Shown one piece after another: positions 1 through 6,194 of a stretch of DNA of 6,194 nt (positions are counted from its first letter, which is position 1; every line of letters starts with the position of its first letter). The DNA lies in the NCBI GenBank assembly GCA_903898975.1, contig CAIUHT010001005.1:1-6194 (forward strand). The letters are read 5' to 3'. This stretch comes from an uncultured Planctomycetaceae bacterium (GTDB lineage: Bacteria; Planctomycetota; Planctomycetia; Planctomycetales; Planctomycetaceae). Under the pieces are notes generated by a model. The model was given only the letters and a program-made list of their open reading frames with translations. It was not told the origin of the DNA and ran no database searches. The translations under genes and the position numbers were made by a program.

Positions 1-3000
1 GCCCCAGGTTGGCGCTGCTCTTCGCGCTGTCCGACGATTCCAGCGTCGACACCACCGAGATGCCCGAGGCCTCCCCTCCCGCGGGCACCTCGGCCAGTGT
101 CGCCGGCGCCCCGGTCATGATCCCGCTGCTGGACGCCTCGAACGCGTACCACGCCTGCTGGTTGATCAGCTGCGGCACCGCCTGCAGCGCCTCGGCACTG
201 GTCGCCGCCAGCCCCACGGTCAGCGTCTGGGGAACGGCCTGTTCGGCCTGCACCACCACGTAACAGGTCTGCCCGTGCGTCAGTCCCAGGTTCGGCAGAT
301 TCCAGCTGTCCTGATAGGTCACCGGCATCCCGGTGGTCAGCGACTGGTCGCCCGCCGTGATCAGCCACGGATCGTCGGACAGCCCCGTCCCCGTGACGCT
401 CGCCCGGATCCCCGCCAGGTTCTGGTTGATCGCCGCCGCCACCGCGTCGGCCGTCGCGTTCCAGGCCAGCGCCGGTGTGGTCTGCACCACTCCCCCGGCG
501 GTCAGCGAAATCGTCAGGGTCCCCCCCGACGCCGTGGTCGAGACCACGCTCGCCGGCGCGGTCAGCTCGCGCTGCATCAGCGAGGTCGCCTTGCCGTTCC
601 GCAGCAGTCCGCTGCTGTCCGAGGTGACTTCATCGAGCGTCAGCCCGGCGATCGTCCAGGGGGCGGTGTAGACGCCGGTCCCGTAGACCGTCACCTGCAC
701 TCCCGGTATCGCATTCAGCGCGGCCTGCACCTCGCTCGCCGAGGCATTCCAGTCGAGGGTCACGGTGGTGGGTGTCCCCACGCTGGCGGGCGTGACCGTC
801 AGCGCGAAACTCCCCCCCGTCGCAAAGGTGAAGTACTGCGCGGCCCCTGCGGGCACCGTCCCCATGACCGGCGTCCCCCCGGTCAGCCCCCCGCCATCGA
901 CCGCCGTCACCGCCGCGCTGTCGGGAAGTTCCACCAGCAACAGCCCCTGCTCCGCCGCCACCCCGCTGACCGTGTACACCCGCGACAGCGCGTCGGTCAG
1001 CGTCTGGCTCAATGGCATCGAGATCGCCGGACTCCCACTCGCGGCACTCGTCGCGAGGGTCAGCAGGTACTGCGGCAGATTCGCGTTGAAGTACGCGTTG
1101 GTGGCGGCGGTGGCGTAGTAGGTCGCCCCATCCGTCAGCCCGGCAATCGGCTTGAGAGACACCCCCCGGTACTGCACCGCGGTCCCAGGCGCGAACCCCG
1201 GATCGAAATCAAACGCCAGGTTCGTCCCATCCTCGATCCCGCCAAACGGGAGCACATACTGCCCAGACACCACCCACGGGTCGCTGCTGGTCCCCTGCCC
1301 CGAGACGCTCGTCTGCAGTCCCGTCAGCCCGTCCAGGGCGGTCTGCAGAGCGGCCGCCGAAATGTTGTACGCCAGTGCGGCGGTCGTCGAGGTCTGCTGC
1401 GGGGTCTTTACCGACAGCGTGAAGGTTCCACTGGTCGCATCCGACCACAGGCTGTACGAGAGGTCGGAATTCTGACGATATTCCAGCGGCTTGGAGTTAT
1501 CAAAACTCGCATCGACCGACTGCAGGAACGACTGGCTGGCGACCGTCACCAGCGAGGGGACGGCGTTCTGCACCGCCGGGTCCTGGGCCACCGCCTGCAC
1601 CAGTGTCTGCGCCAGCCGGATCACCCCGGGGTTCGACGAATCGACAATCGCATAGTACGTCGTCCCATCCGCCAGGTTGCTGGTCGGGTTGCTCAGCCCG
1701 CTGTGGAACACCACGGGCGAGCCATTCTGCAGCGGGATGGGGTTTGGGGGCGTGGTCACCGGCTCCCCGGTGGTCGGGTCGACCGTGGGGGGGTTGAGAT
1801 CCAGCTGGCTCGCATCGATATTGAAGCCGTAAATCGGCAGCAACGTCCCCGCGGCATTGATCAGCACCGAACTGTCGTTGAGCTGCACCGTCGCGCCCGC
1901 GGCATAGCCCGTCAGTTGCGTCGCCGAGGTGGTCTGCAGCTGCACCGCCAGTGGAAACAGGTCGGCATTGATCGAATCGACCAGTTGCAGGGTGTACTGC
2001 CCCGCCGGCAATTGCCCCAGCAGGTTCCCGTCCGAGTCGTTGTAGCCCAGCCAGCGACCATTGGCCGGGGTGTAGGTGACCACCTGCCCCGACTGCAGCG
2101 TGGGGACCCCCGCCGAGCCATTGGCGAAGCCAAACATCACGCTGTTCGAGACGGCCGAATCCAGAACCGTGATCGGCAGGGCCACTCCCCCGACGGTCAG
2201 CGTGGGATACGCGCTCCCGAACGAGATCGCCTCCCCCGCGAGAGCCTGCGTCTTGGAGGCGGCCAGCTGCAGCTGGTTGGGGTTCGACGCCGAGGCGATC
2301 GCGAAGTACACCGAACCCGGGACCAGCCCCGGAACGGTCGCCCCGCTGGCGCTGGTGAAGTACACCGCGGCACCGGTCACAAATGGAACCACCTCGGGAA
2401 AGATCAGCGAGTCGGTGGTGAAATCGACCGCGAGCGAGGGGTTGAATTCGACCTCGGGCAGGTCGGCCAGGTTCTCGCCCGCCACGCCCGATGACACCTG
2501 TCCCTCCACCAGTACCTGGACAGTCGCCCCCGATTCCATCATCGCGAACGCGGCCCCCAGCGTTCCGTCGCGATAGGCATTCGCCGTCACTGCCACTTCG
2601 TTTTCATCGGTCGCCTCGGCAGAGAGTTCGACCGTTCCCCCGGCAATCAGCTGGCTCTCCGCGCCAATCTGGACGGTCGAGGTGGTGTGCAGCAGGGTAT
2701 AGCCCCCGGCCACGTCGATCGCCTTGGGATTTGTCGGGCTGATGCCATTGTTCATGATCGACAGCACCTCGAGGACAATGGCATTGTCCACTGTGGTGGT
2801 GACCGTCAGCTCTCCCTCGGCGTTGAGCACGCTCGTCCCGGTCACGTTGATCGTGGCGACAGCGTCGGTCTCGAAGTAGCCCGCCGCCCCACCGAACCGA
2901 CTTGAGCTCTTGGCATCCTTGACCCCCACCACGCGGTTATAGACCGCCTTGCCCGAGGCATTCGCATCGGCGGTGCTGGTGATCGAGATCACCCCCGAGC

Positions 3001-3694
3001 TGGTCAGCGAGGCACTGTCGATGTTGATCGTGGCCGAGGGCTTCCAGAGCTGGAAAGCCAGGGGGGCGGAGAACAGGTCGGGTTTTTCGAGCGCCTCCGT
3101 CAGGAACGGCCCCATGGGCTGCACGATCAGGCTGACGACCTGATCGTAGACTTTATTCCCCGGGGGGTTTCCGCTTTCGGTCTCAAGGGTCAGATCGCCC
3201 CCCTCGATTTCCACCCCGGCGGCCAGCGAGATCTCGCTCTGCAGGTTGTGCTGAGTCGCCAGCAGCGCCAGGTTCTCAAGCTGGTTGGCGAGGTCAATCT
3301 CTGCATTCGCGACGGTGGCTTGCGCCGTCAACTCAATCGCCCCATCCCCCCCCACCCCGGTGGCCAGCAACCGCGCGCCGGCCTGCAGGGTGATGCTGGG
3401 AGCCGTGAACGTGATGCTTCCCGCTTTCCCGGTCAGCGAGCTGGTGTCAATCACGACGCCCGCCGCAATGACAATCTCGTCGGATTCGGTCAGGGAATAG
3501 TCGGCCCCATTCGTGGTCACGTTCTCGGTGATGGTCTTGAGCAGCACGCGAGCTTCCAGCGACTCCCAGCCACCCCCGGGAGCCCGCAGGGTGCGAGGGG
3601 CCCGACGGAGGGGGGACCCTGTCCCGCGAGTCACCAGCCGGCTGTTCCGCAGGCGGTGAATGTACCGGGCGAAGAGAGCGTTGAGATTGCGCAT
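1..3694 (-). CDS. Giant LEPR-XLL-type repetitive surface protein, N-terminal part (3' end outside window)
   Basis: The frame is open from an ATG at 3694 to the left edge, 1231 codons with no stop or frameshift; the C-terminus is missing. I chose this start because a GGGGAG Shine-Dalgarno-like sequence (3708-3703) lies 8 nt upstream and because it puts the WESLEARVLL motif at residues 43-52, after a short Arg-rich leader, as usual in LEPR-XLL proteins (consensus LEPRxLL). No hydrophobic signal peptide precedes the motif. Residues about 73-400 resemble beta-helix repeats of filamentous-haemagglutinin-like exoproteins (pattern ATIxI...SxL...GxxxIxS). Residues 441-1172 hold interleaved A and B modules rich in Thr, Ser, Gly, Ala and Val. 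The only cysteine is Cys1144, which suits an extracellular protein. Likely role is adhesion or cell-surface structure, by inference. It stands apart from the DUF1501 gene by 839 bp, so it probably has its own promoter. Function and full length are unknown. Confidence 0.9.
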   Translation of the reverse strand, partial: MRNLNALFARYIHRLRNSRLVTRGTGSPLRRAPRTLRAPGGGWESLEARVLLKTITENVTTNGADYSLTESDEIVIAAGVVIDTSSLTGKAGSITFTAPSITLQAGARLLATGVGGDGAIELTAQATVANAEIDLANQLENLALLATQHNLQSEISLAAGVEIEGGDLTLETESGNPPGNKVYDQVVSLIVQPMGPFLTEALEKPDLFSAPLAFQLWKPSATINIDSASLTSSGVISITSTADANASGKAVYNRVVGVKDAKSSSRFGGAAGYFETDAVATINVTGTSVLNAEGELTVTTTVDNAIVLEVLSIMNNGISPTNPKAIDVAGGYTLLHTTSTVQIGAESQLIAGGTVELSAEATDENEVAVTANAYRDGTLGAAFAMMESGATVQVLVEGQVSSGVAGENLADLPEVEFNPSLAVDFTTDSLIFPEVVPFVTGAAVYFTSASGATVPGLVPGSVYFAIASASNPNQLQLAASKTQALAGEAISFGSAYPTLTVGGVALPITVLDSAVSNSVMFGFANGSAGVPTLQSGQVVTYTPANGRWLGYNDSDGNLLGQLPAGQYTLQLVDSINADLFPLAVQLQTTSATQLTGYAAGATVQLNDSSVLINAAGTLLPIYGFNIDASQLDLNPPTVDPTTGEPVTTPPNPIPLQNGSPVVFHSGLSNPTSNLADGTTYYAIVDSSNPGVIRLAQTLVQAVAQDPAVQNAVPSLVTVASQSFLQSVDASFDNSKPLEYRQNSDLSYSLWSDATSGTFTLSVKTPQQTSTTAALAYNISAAALQTALDGLTGLQTSVSGQGTSSDPWVVSGQYVLPFGGIEDGTNLAFDFDPGFAPGTAVQYRGVSLKPIAGLTDGATYYATAATNAYFNANLPQYLLTLATSAASGSPAISMPLSQTLTDALSRVYTVSGVAAEQGLLLVELPDSAAVTAVDGGGLTGGTPVMGTVPAGAAQYFTFATGGSFALTVTPASVGTPTTVTLDWNASASEVQAALNAIPGVQVTVYGTGVYTAPWTIAGLTLDEVTSDSSGLLRNGKATSLMQRELTAPASVVSTTASGGTLTISLTAGGVVQTTPALAWNATADAVAAAINQNLAGIRASVTGTGLSDDPWLITAGDQSLTTGMPVTYQDSWNLPNLGLTHGQTCYVVVQAEQAVPQTLTVGLAATSAEALQAVPQLINQQAWYAFEASSSGIMTGAPATLAEVPAGGEASGISVVSTLESSDSAKSSANLG
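179..2374 (-). repeat. B modules: four degenerate ~50-residue repeats
   Basis: Four copies: B1 residues 441-493 (2374-2216), B2 658-706 (1723-1577), B3 837-887 (1186-1034), B4 1122-1172 (331-179). The shared core is GxxVxY/F, about ten variable residues, a GL or NL, then DG/PG/HG, then a Tyr-rich strand (SVYFAI, TTYYAI, ATYYAT, QTCYVV), then a Leu-rich strand and an Ala/Ser tail. A shorter, more divergent copy may lie at residues 536-574. This matches the V-Y...GL-DG-TYYVI...LA type module seen in very large bacterial exoproteins. B3 follows A1 and B4 follows A3 directly, so A plus B may be one composite unit. Confidence 0.65.
350..1444 (-). repeat. A modules: three degenerate ~62-residue beta-rich repeats
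   Basis: Three copies align by eye: A1 residues 751-811 (1444-1262), A2 residues 956-1017 (829-644) and A3 residues 1053-1115 (538-350). Shared features in order are a Gly-rich turn and a hydrophobic strand (GTFTLSV, GSFALTV, GTLTISL), a Thr-Thr followed by a second strand ending in an aromatic and Asn (LAYNISA, LDWNASA, LAWNATA), a helix-like AlaGln/AlaAla segment (LQTAL, VQAAL, VAAAI), a short strand with VxGxGT, and a terminal DPW or APW with Val/Ile and Gly. They resemble, from memory, the FTLxFxGQTTxPIAYNATAxxVQxAL repeats common in giant planctomycete proteins. The copies have diverged, so this is old duplication and not recent expansion. Confidence 0.7.
2594..3034 (-). repeat. Three beta-helix-type repeats in the giant protein
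   Basis: Three segments follow one pattern at a spacing of about 59 residues: residues 221-248 (ATINIDSASLTSSGVISITS), 280-306 (ATINVTGTSVLNAEGELTVT) and 339-367 (STVQIGAESQLIAGGTVELS). The shared frame is a short hydrophobic strand, a Ser and a Leu/Ile, a Gly turn, then a second strand of alternating hydrophobic and small polar residues. A less regular stretch at residues 73-125 (3478-3320) looks related. Such repeats form right-handed beta-helices in haemagglutinin-like exoproteins; the fold here is inferred. Confidence 0.6.
3539..3568 (-). other. LEPR-XLL-like N-terminal motif of the giant protein
   Basis: Residues 43-52 read WESLEARVLL. The LEPR-XLL domain, found at the start of very large repetitive proteins in planctomycetes and some proteobacteria, normally reads LEPRxLL; here Pro is replaced by Ala, while Leu, Glu, Arg and the two final Leu are kept. 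The 42 residues before it carry 11 arginines and no hydrophobic stretch. The position and spacing fit the family; the Pro-to-Ala change is a deviation. A role in export or anchoring is suspected for this motif but I cannot show it. Confidence 0.75.
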
Positions 3695-3702
3695 GCCGAA
3701 AA

Positions 3703-3708
3703 CTCCCC
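3703..3708 (-). promoter_or_regulatory. Shine-Dalgarno-like site of the giant gene
   Basis: GGGGAG on the minus strand lies 8 nt before the ATG at 3694. It supports that start over GTG codons further up. It sits in the 17-nt gap between the stop of a small upstream ORF (3712) and the ATG, so coupled re-initiation would also be possible. Confidence 0.6.
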
Positions 3709-3711
3709 AGA

Positions 3712-3897
<186 letters not shown>

Positions 3898-4120
3898 AAC
3901 CCCTCCAGCCGAACTCCCAGCCTCAGGCAGCCAAGAGGCTCGGCCGTTCGCCCCCTGTCGCAGCCTCGCTCATGTCGGCCGGTCCAGCGCGGCACGATGC
4001 CCCGACAGACCGACCCCGAGCCCCCGAACCACAGGTGGCTCCCCTCGCCACCAACCGCGCCCCCACCACCACACTCAGCAGCCGAACCCGGAACCGGATC
4101 GACAGCCCGCTCTCACCACG

Positions 4121-4150
4121 CATGCCTCAGGAATTTGCCTTTTGGGACAA
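4121..4150. repeat. 30-bp imperfect direct repeat, copy 1
   Basis: This copy matches 4221-4250 at 22 of 30 positions with no gap, exactly 100 bp apart. The shared pattern is CAyGCCT, three free bases, GAATTTGC, two free bases, TTT, one base, GGG, one base, CAA. The similarity stops sharply at both ends. It lies in the AT-richer island upstream of the giant gene. Confidence 0.6.
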
Positions 4151-4220
4151 GCCATCGCCAAACAAATATCGAAAAAAAAGCGGTTTTATCAGCGACCACT
4201 ACTTCCCGGAGGCAGTGCAG

Positions 4221-4250
4221 CACGCCTTTCGAATTTGCGCTTTAGGGCAA
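4221..4250. repeat. 30-bp imperfect direct repeat, copy 2
   Basis: Second copy of the 4121-4150 element; the GAATTTGC core (4231-4238) is identical. Its right end touches the weak minus-strand promoter candidate at 4249-4277. Paired sites of this kind could be binding sites for a regulator, or remnants of a small duplication. Confidence 0.6.
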
Positions 4251-4277
4251 CATAGAGGGACCAAACCAAAAATGCAA
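4249..4277 (-). promoter_or_regulatory. Weak sigma70-like promoter candidate
   Basis: On the minus strand TTGCAT (4277-4272) and TATGTT (4254-4249) are separated by 17 nt, in the AT-richer part of the intergenic region. The match to TTGACA/TATAAT is only 3/6 and 4/6, and a start here would leave a leader of about 550 nt before the giant gene. Planctomycete promoters are poorly defined, so this is a guess from spacing and composition. Confidence 0.15.
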
Positions 4278-4324
4278 ACAGCGAATGCACACAGAATCTG
4301 AGTCTCTCCAGGCGGTCGCCTCAC

Positions 4325-4347
4325 GCGGGCACACGCCTCAAGCCCGC
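4325..4347. other. Short GC hairpin downstream of the DUF1501 gene
   Basis: GCGGGC (4325-4330) and GCCCGC (4342-4347) form a 6-bp all-GC stem with an 11-base loop. It lies about 190 nt past the DUF1501 stop. There is no T-run on either side, so it is not a canonical intrinsic terminator. It could be chance. Confidence 0.2.
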
Positions 4348-4505
4348 TCAAGTGCCAACAACCGCTCGCACTGCGCAGACAGTGGCCCCGACTCCCTGAT
4401 GCAACACCAGCGCCGAGCAACACTTCCGCGCACACCCCCGTGCAAGTCATGCGCGTGCAAGCCAGCCCCGCCCAATCCAGCCGGCACCGATATCACCCCA
4501 CGCCA

Positions 4506-4529
4506 CCCCAACCCCGACCCCCGACCCCC
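4506..4529 (-). promoter_or_regulatory. G-quadruplex motif just after the DUF1501 stop
   Basis: On the minus (mRNA) strand four G-runs of 5, 5, 4 and 4 bases (4529-4525, 4522-4518, 4515-4512, 4509-4506) are separated by two-base loops TC, TC and TT. This fits the canonical G-quadruplex pattern with very short loops, which gives stable structures in vitro. It begins 4 nt after the TGA stop, so it would be at the start of the 3' UTR. It could stall polymerase, protect the mRNA 3' end, or have no function. The motif is certain; folding is predicted. Confidence 0.7.
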
Positions 4530-4533
4530 GCCT

Positions 4534-6000
4534 TCACGCCAATAACGCGTCAATCACCTCTCCATGCACATCGGTCAGACGCCGGTCCGCTCCGTTGTGC
4601 CGCACTGTCAGCCGCTCGTGGTCCAGCCCCAGCAAATGCAGCAGTGTCGCGTGCAGGTCATACCCCGTCACCAGATCTTCCACCGCCCGATACGACCACT
4701 CATCCGTGCTCCCCACCGCACCCCCCGGTCGGATCCCGCCCCCCGCCAGCCAGCAGGTGTACCCCTCGGGGTTGTGGTCCCGCCCCTCGCTCCCCTGGCT
4801 GCACGGCATCCGGCCAAACTCCGTCGTCCACAACACCACCGTCTCGTCCAGCAACCCCCGCTGCTTCAAATCTTTCAGCAACGCCGCCGTCCCGTGCGCC
4901 ATCGGGGGCCCCAGCTTCGCATGCTCCCGCTTCAGATCGCGGTGCGAATCCCAGTCGCCCGCCTGCACCGCCGCCCCCGACCAGATCTGCACAAACCGCA
5001 CCCCCCGCTCAATCATCCGCCGCGCCGCCAGGCAGTTCCGCCCAAACCCCGCCAGCTCCGGACGATCCAGCCCGTACAACTCCTGGATGTGCCGGGGCTC
5101 GGTCGACAGGTCCAGCAGCGGCTGGGCACTCGCCTGCAGTCGCCCCGCCAGCTCATACGCCGCCATCCGCGCCTCCAGCCGGGTGTCCCGCTCCCGCCCG
5201 CGCCGATGCAGCTCATTCAACTCCCGCAGCGTCCCCCGCACCGCCCCCTCTCGCACCGGGTCGAATGGTCGCTCCGCCGGCGGCAACAGGTCGTGAATGG
5301 GCCGCGCCCCCCCGGGCCGCACCACCAGCCCCTGGTGCCGCGACGACAGGCACCCCGCCCCCCAGTTGTTCGCTCCCCCCGTCGGCAACCCCGCCGGGTC
5401 GGGCAGCACCACAAACGCCGGCCAGTCGCTCGACAATTCCCCCAGGGCGTAAGAAATCCACGCCCCGGCACTCGGCGCCCCCGGCAGCAAAAACCCCGTC
5501 GCCTGCAGCGACATCCCCGGGGCGTGCACGTTCGTCTTGCTCGTCATCGAGTAGACGAAGCTGATGTCATCGACACACTCCCCCAGCGGTGCGGCCAGTT
5601 CACTCACCCACCGCCCCGACTCCCCGTACTGCCGAAACTTCCACGGCGACGCCAGCACCTGCCCGGGCAAAGACTCGAACAGCTTCATGTTCTTGCCCGG
5701 GGGCCACTCTTGCCCATGCCGTTCCTCCAGCAGCGGCTTGTAATCGAACAGGTCGCACTGGCTGGCCCCCCCGGTCAGGAAGATCTCGATCACCTGCTTC
5801 GCCCGCGGGGCCTCGAAAGGGCCCTTGGCACGCCCCTCGGCTCCCCGCGTCTCGCGCGACAGCAGCCACTCGCACGCCAGGGCCCCCACACCTCCCCCCA
5901 CCGTCCGCAGAAACTCCCGCCGGGCGGTCGCCCCCAAGACCTCTCTCGAAAAAGTCTCCCCGCTTCCGTCCAGCGAACTCCGGGAGGGCAGGTTGGGCAT
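4534..6000 (-). CDS. DUF1501 family protein with Tat signal
   Basis: Complete, 488 residues, the normal length for DUF1501 (Pfam PF07394), which falls in the alkaline phosphatase/sulfatase-like fold group and is greatly expanded in planctomycetes. Residues 27-32 ARREFLR-type twin-arginine motif (Arg28-Arg29) followed by a Gly/Ala-rich hydrophobic stretch suggest export by Tat. Family landmarks in order: IEIFLTGGASQCDLFDYKP (71-89), FVQIWSGA and DWDSH (336-353), TEFGRMP (393-399), GRDHNPEGYTCWLAGGG (406-422), TDEW (432-435), YDLHATLLHLLGLDH (447-461) and RRLTDVHGEVI (473-483). The exact reaction is not known for the family. The ATG at 6000 lies 22 nt after the upstream stop; no strong Shine-Dalgarno is visible. 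An in-frame TTG at 6033 would add 11 residues and overlap the upstream gene. The gene is probably cotranscribed with the DUF1553 gene, with which DUF1501 genes are usually paired. Confidence 0.95.
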   Translation of the reverse strand: MPNLPSRSSLDGSGETFSREVLGATARREFLRTVGGGVGALACEWLLSRETRGAEGRAKGPFEAPRAKQVIEIFLTGGASQCDLFDYKPLLEERHGQEWPPGKNMKLFESLPGQVLASPWKFRQYGESGRWVSELAAPLGECVDDISFVYSMTSKTNVHAPGMSLQATGFLLPGAPSAGAWISYALGELSSDWPAFVVLPDPAGLPTGGANNWGAGCLSSRHQGLVVRPGGARPIHDLLPPAERPFDPVREGAVRGTLRELNELHRRGRERDTRLEARMAAYELAGRLQASAQPLLDLSTEPRHIQELYGLDRPELAGFGRNCLAARRMIERGVRFVQIWSGAAVQAGDWDSHRDLKREHAKLGPPMAHGTAALLKDLKQRGLLDETVVLWTTEFGRMPCSQGSEGRDHNPEGYTCWLAGGGIRPGGAVGSTDEWSYRAVEDLVTGYDLHATLLHLLGLDHERLTVRHNGADRRLTDVHGEVIDALLA

Positions 6001-6022
6001 GACAGAATCTCGCAGACGCTTG

Positions 6023-6194
6023 TCAGTCGACAAAATGGAACGCGTTCATGTTGAACAGCACCCGGCAGACAGCGGGGAGCCCGTCGCTTTCGTACAGGGG
6101 CTGCAGGGCCCGCAACTCGTCCTCCGTCGCCGGTCGCTGCAGCGCCAGCTCCCAGGCCCGCGCCACCGCCTGGCTGGGAGGAATGTTCTCTGCC
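6023..6194 (-). CDS. DUF1553/PSD1 domain protein, C-terminal end (5' part outside window)
   Basis: The last 56 codons of a gene entering from the right edge, ending at TGA 6025-6023. The translation contains ARAWELALQRPATEDELRAL and ends in VCRVLFNMNAFHFVD. This matches the C-terminus of planctomycete PSD1 (DUF1553, PF07587) proteins, which have a region of type AWxLxLxRxPTxxEL and end in LCxxLLNxNEFxYVD. Full-length members usually have PSCyt1 and PSCyt2 (DUF1549) domains before PSD1 and run to about 700-1100 residues; those parts would lie outside the window. Here the usual Asn-Glu-Phe near the end reads Asn-Ala-Phe. Position directly ahead of DUF1501 supports the call. Proposed roles involve cytochrome-linked or surface functions, but none is proven. 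Confidence 0.88.
   Translation of the reverse strand, partial: AENIPPSQAVARAWELALQRPATEDELRALQPLYESDGLPAVCRVLFNMNAFHFVD

Noticed and set aside
275..2494. Plus-strand open frame of 739 codons
   Set aside because: It is antisense to the giant minus-strand gene. Its translation is Arg/Gly/Gln/His-rich with no domain pattern, while the minus frame gives coherent beta-rich repeats and a LEPR-XLL-like motif. High GC and G-ending codons on the minus strand keep the opposite frame open.
4167..4190. Possible intrinsic terminator around the A8 run (4172-4179)
   Set aside because: On the minus strand AAAA-CCGC-TTTT followed by T could pair, but the stem is only four A-T pairs and lies about 350 nt past the DUF1501 stop; too weak to call.
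4285..4545. Plus-strand frame of 86 codons in the intergenic region
   Set aside because: Pro/Ser/Arg-rich translation, ends inside the DUF1501 gene on the opposite strand, and no ribosome binding site is visible.
4440..5564. Plus-strand open frame of 374 codons, Pro/Ala/Ser-rich
   Set aside because: Another shadow of the DUF1501 gene and the C-rich tract after it; low-complexity composition and no start signal.
4564..6054. Plus-strand open frame of 496 codons
   Set aside because: Antisense to the DUF1501 gene; translation is Arg/Pro/Gln-rich and matches nothing, while the minus strand shows every DUF1501 landmark.

Overview
The window looks like a piece of a high-GC Planctomycetota chromosome. 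Three signs support this. The right end carries a PSD1/DUF1553-type C-terminus followed directly by a complete DUF1501 protein with a twin-arginine signal, a gene pair typical of planctomycetes. The left 3.7 kb encodes the N-terminal part of a giant, cysteine-poor, beta-rich protein with an N-terminal LEPR-XLL-like motif, a type of protein common in that phylum. I cannot name the species. All three genes are on the minus strand.

Layout, read right to left in the direction of transcription: (1) 6194-6023, last 56 codons of a DUF1553/PSD1 protein. (2) 6000-4534, a complete 488-residue DUF1501 protein starting 22 nt after the previous stop, so probably in the same operon. (3) 4533-3695, an 839-bp intergenic region without a convincing gene but full of sequence signals: a two-base-loop G-quadruplex motif 4 nt after the DUF1501 stop, a small GC hairpin, an AT-richer island with a 30-bp imperfect direct repeat spaced exactly 100 bp, a 47-bp CA/TG microsatellite, and a perfect 7-bp-arm palindrome. 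(4) 3694 to the left edge, an uninterrupted reading frame of at least 1231 codons, the largest gene here, with its end outside the window. Long plus-strand open frames opposite genes (2) and (4) are antisense shadows caused by high GC and codon bias.

The DUF1553/DUF1501 pair is probably exported; the biochemical role of this pair is not established. The giant protein is probably a surface or extracellular adhesin-like protein: after the LEPR-XLL-like motif come beta-helix-type repeats, then two families of degenerate beta-rich modules (A and B) that interleave.

The most interesting point is the (CA)23 tract 117 bp upstream of the giant gene. Microsatellites this long are rare in bacteria and often mark phase-variable surface genes. 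Here the frame of the giant gene stays open back through the tract, and a small upstream ORF with its own Shine-Dalgarno-like sequence would fuse to it after loss of one CA unit. This contingency-locus reading is an inference from sequence only.
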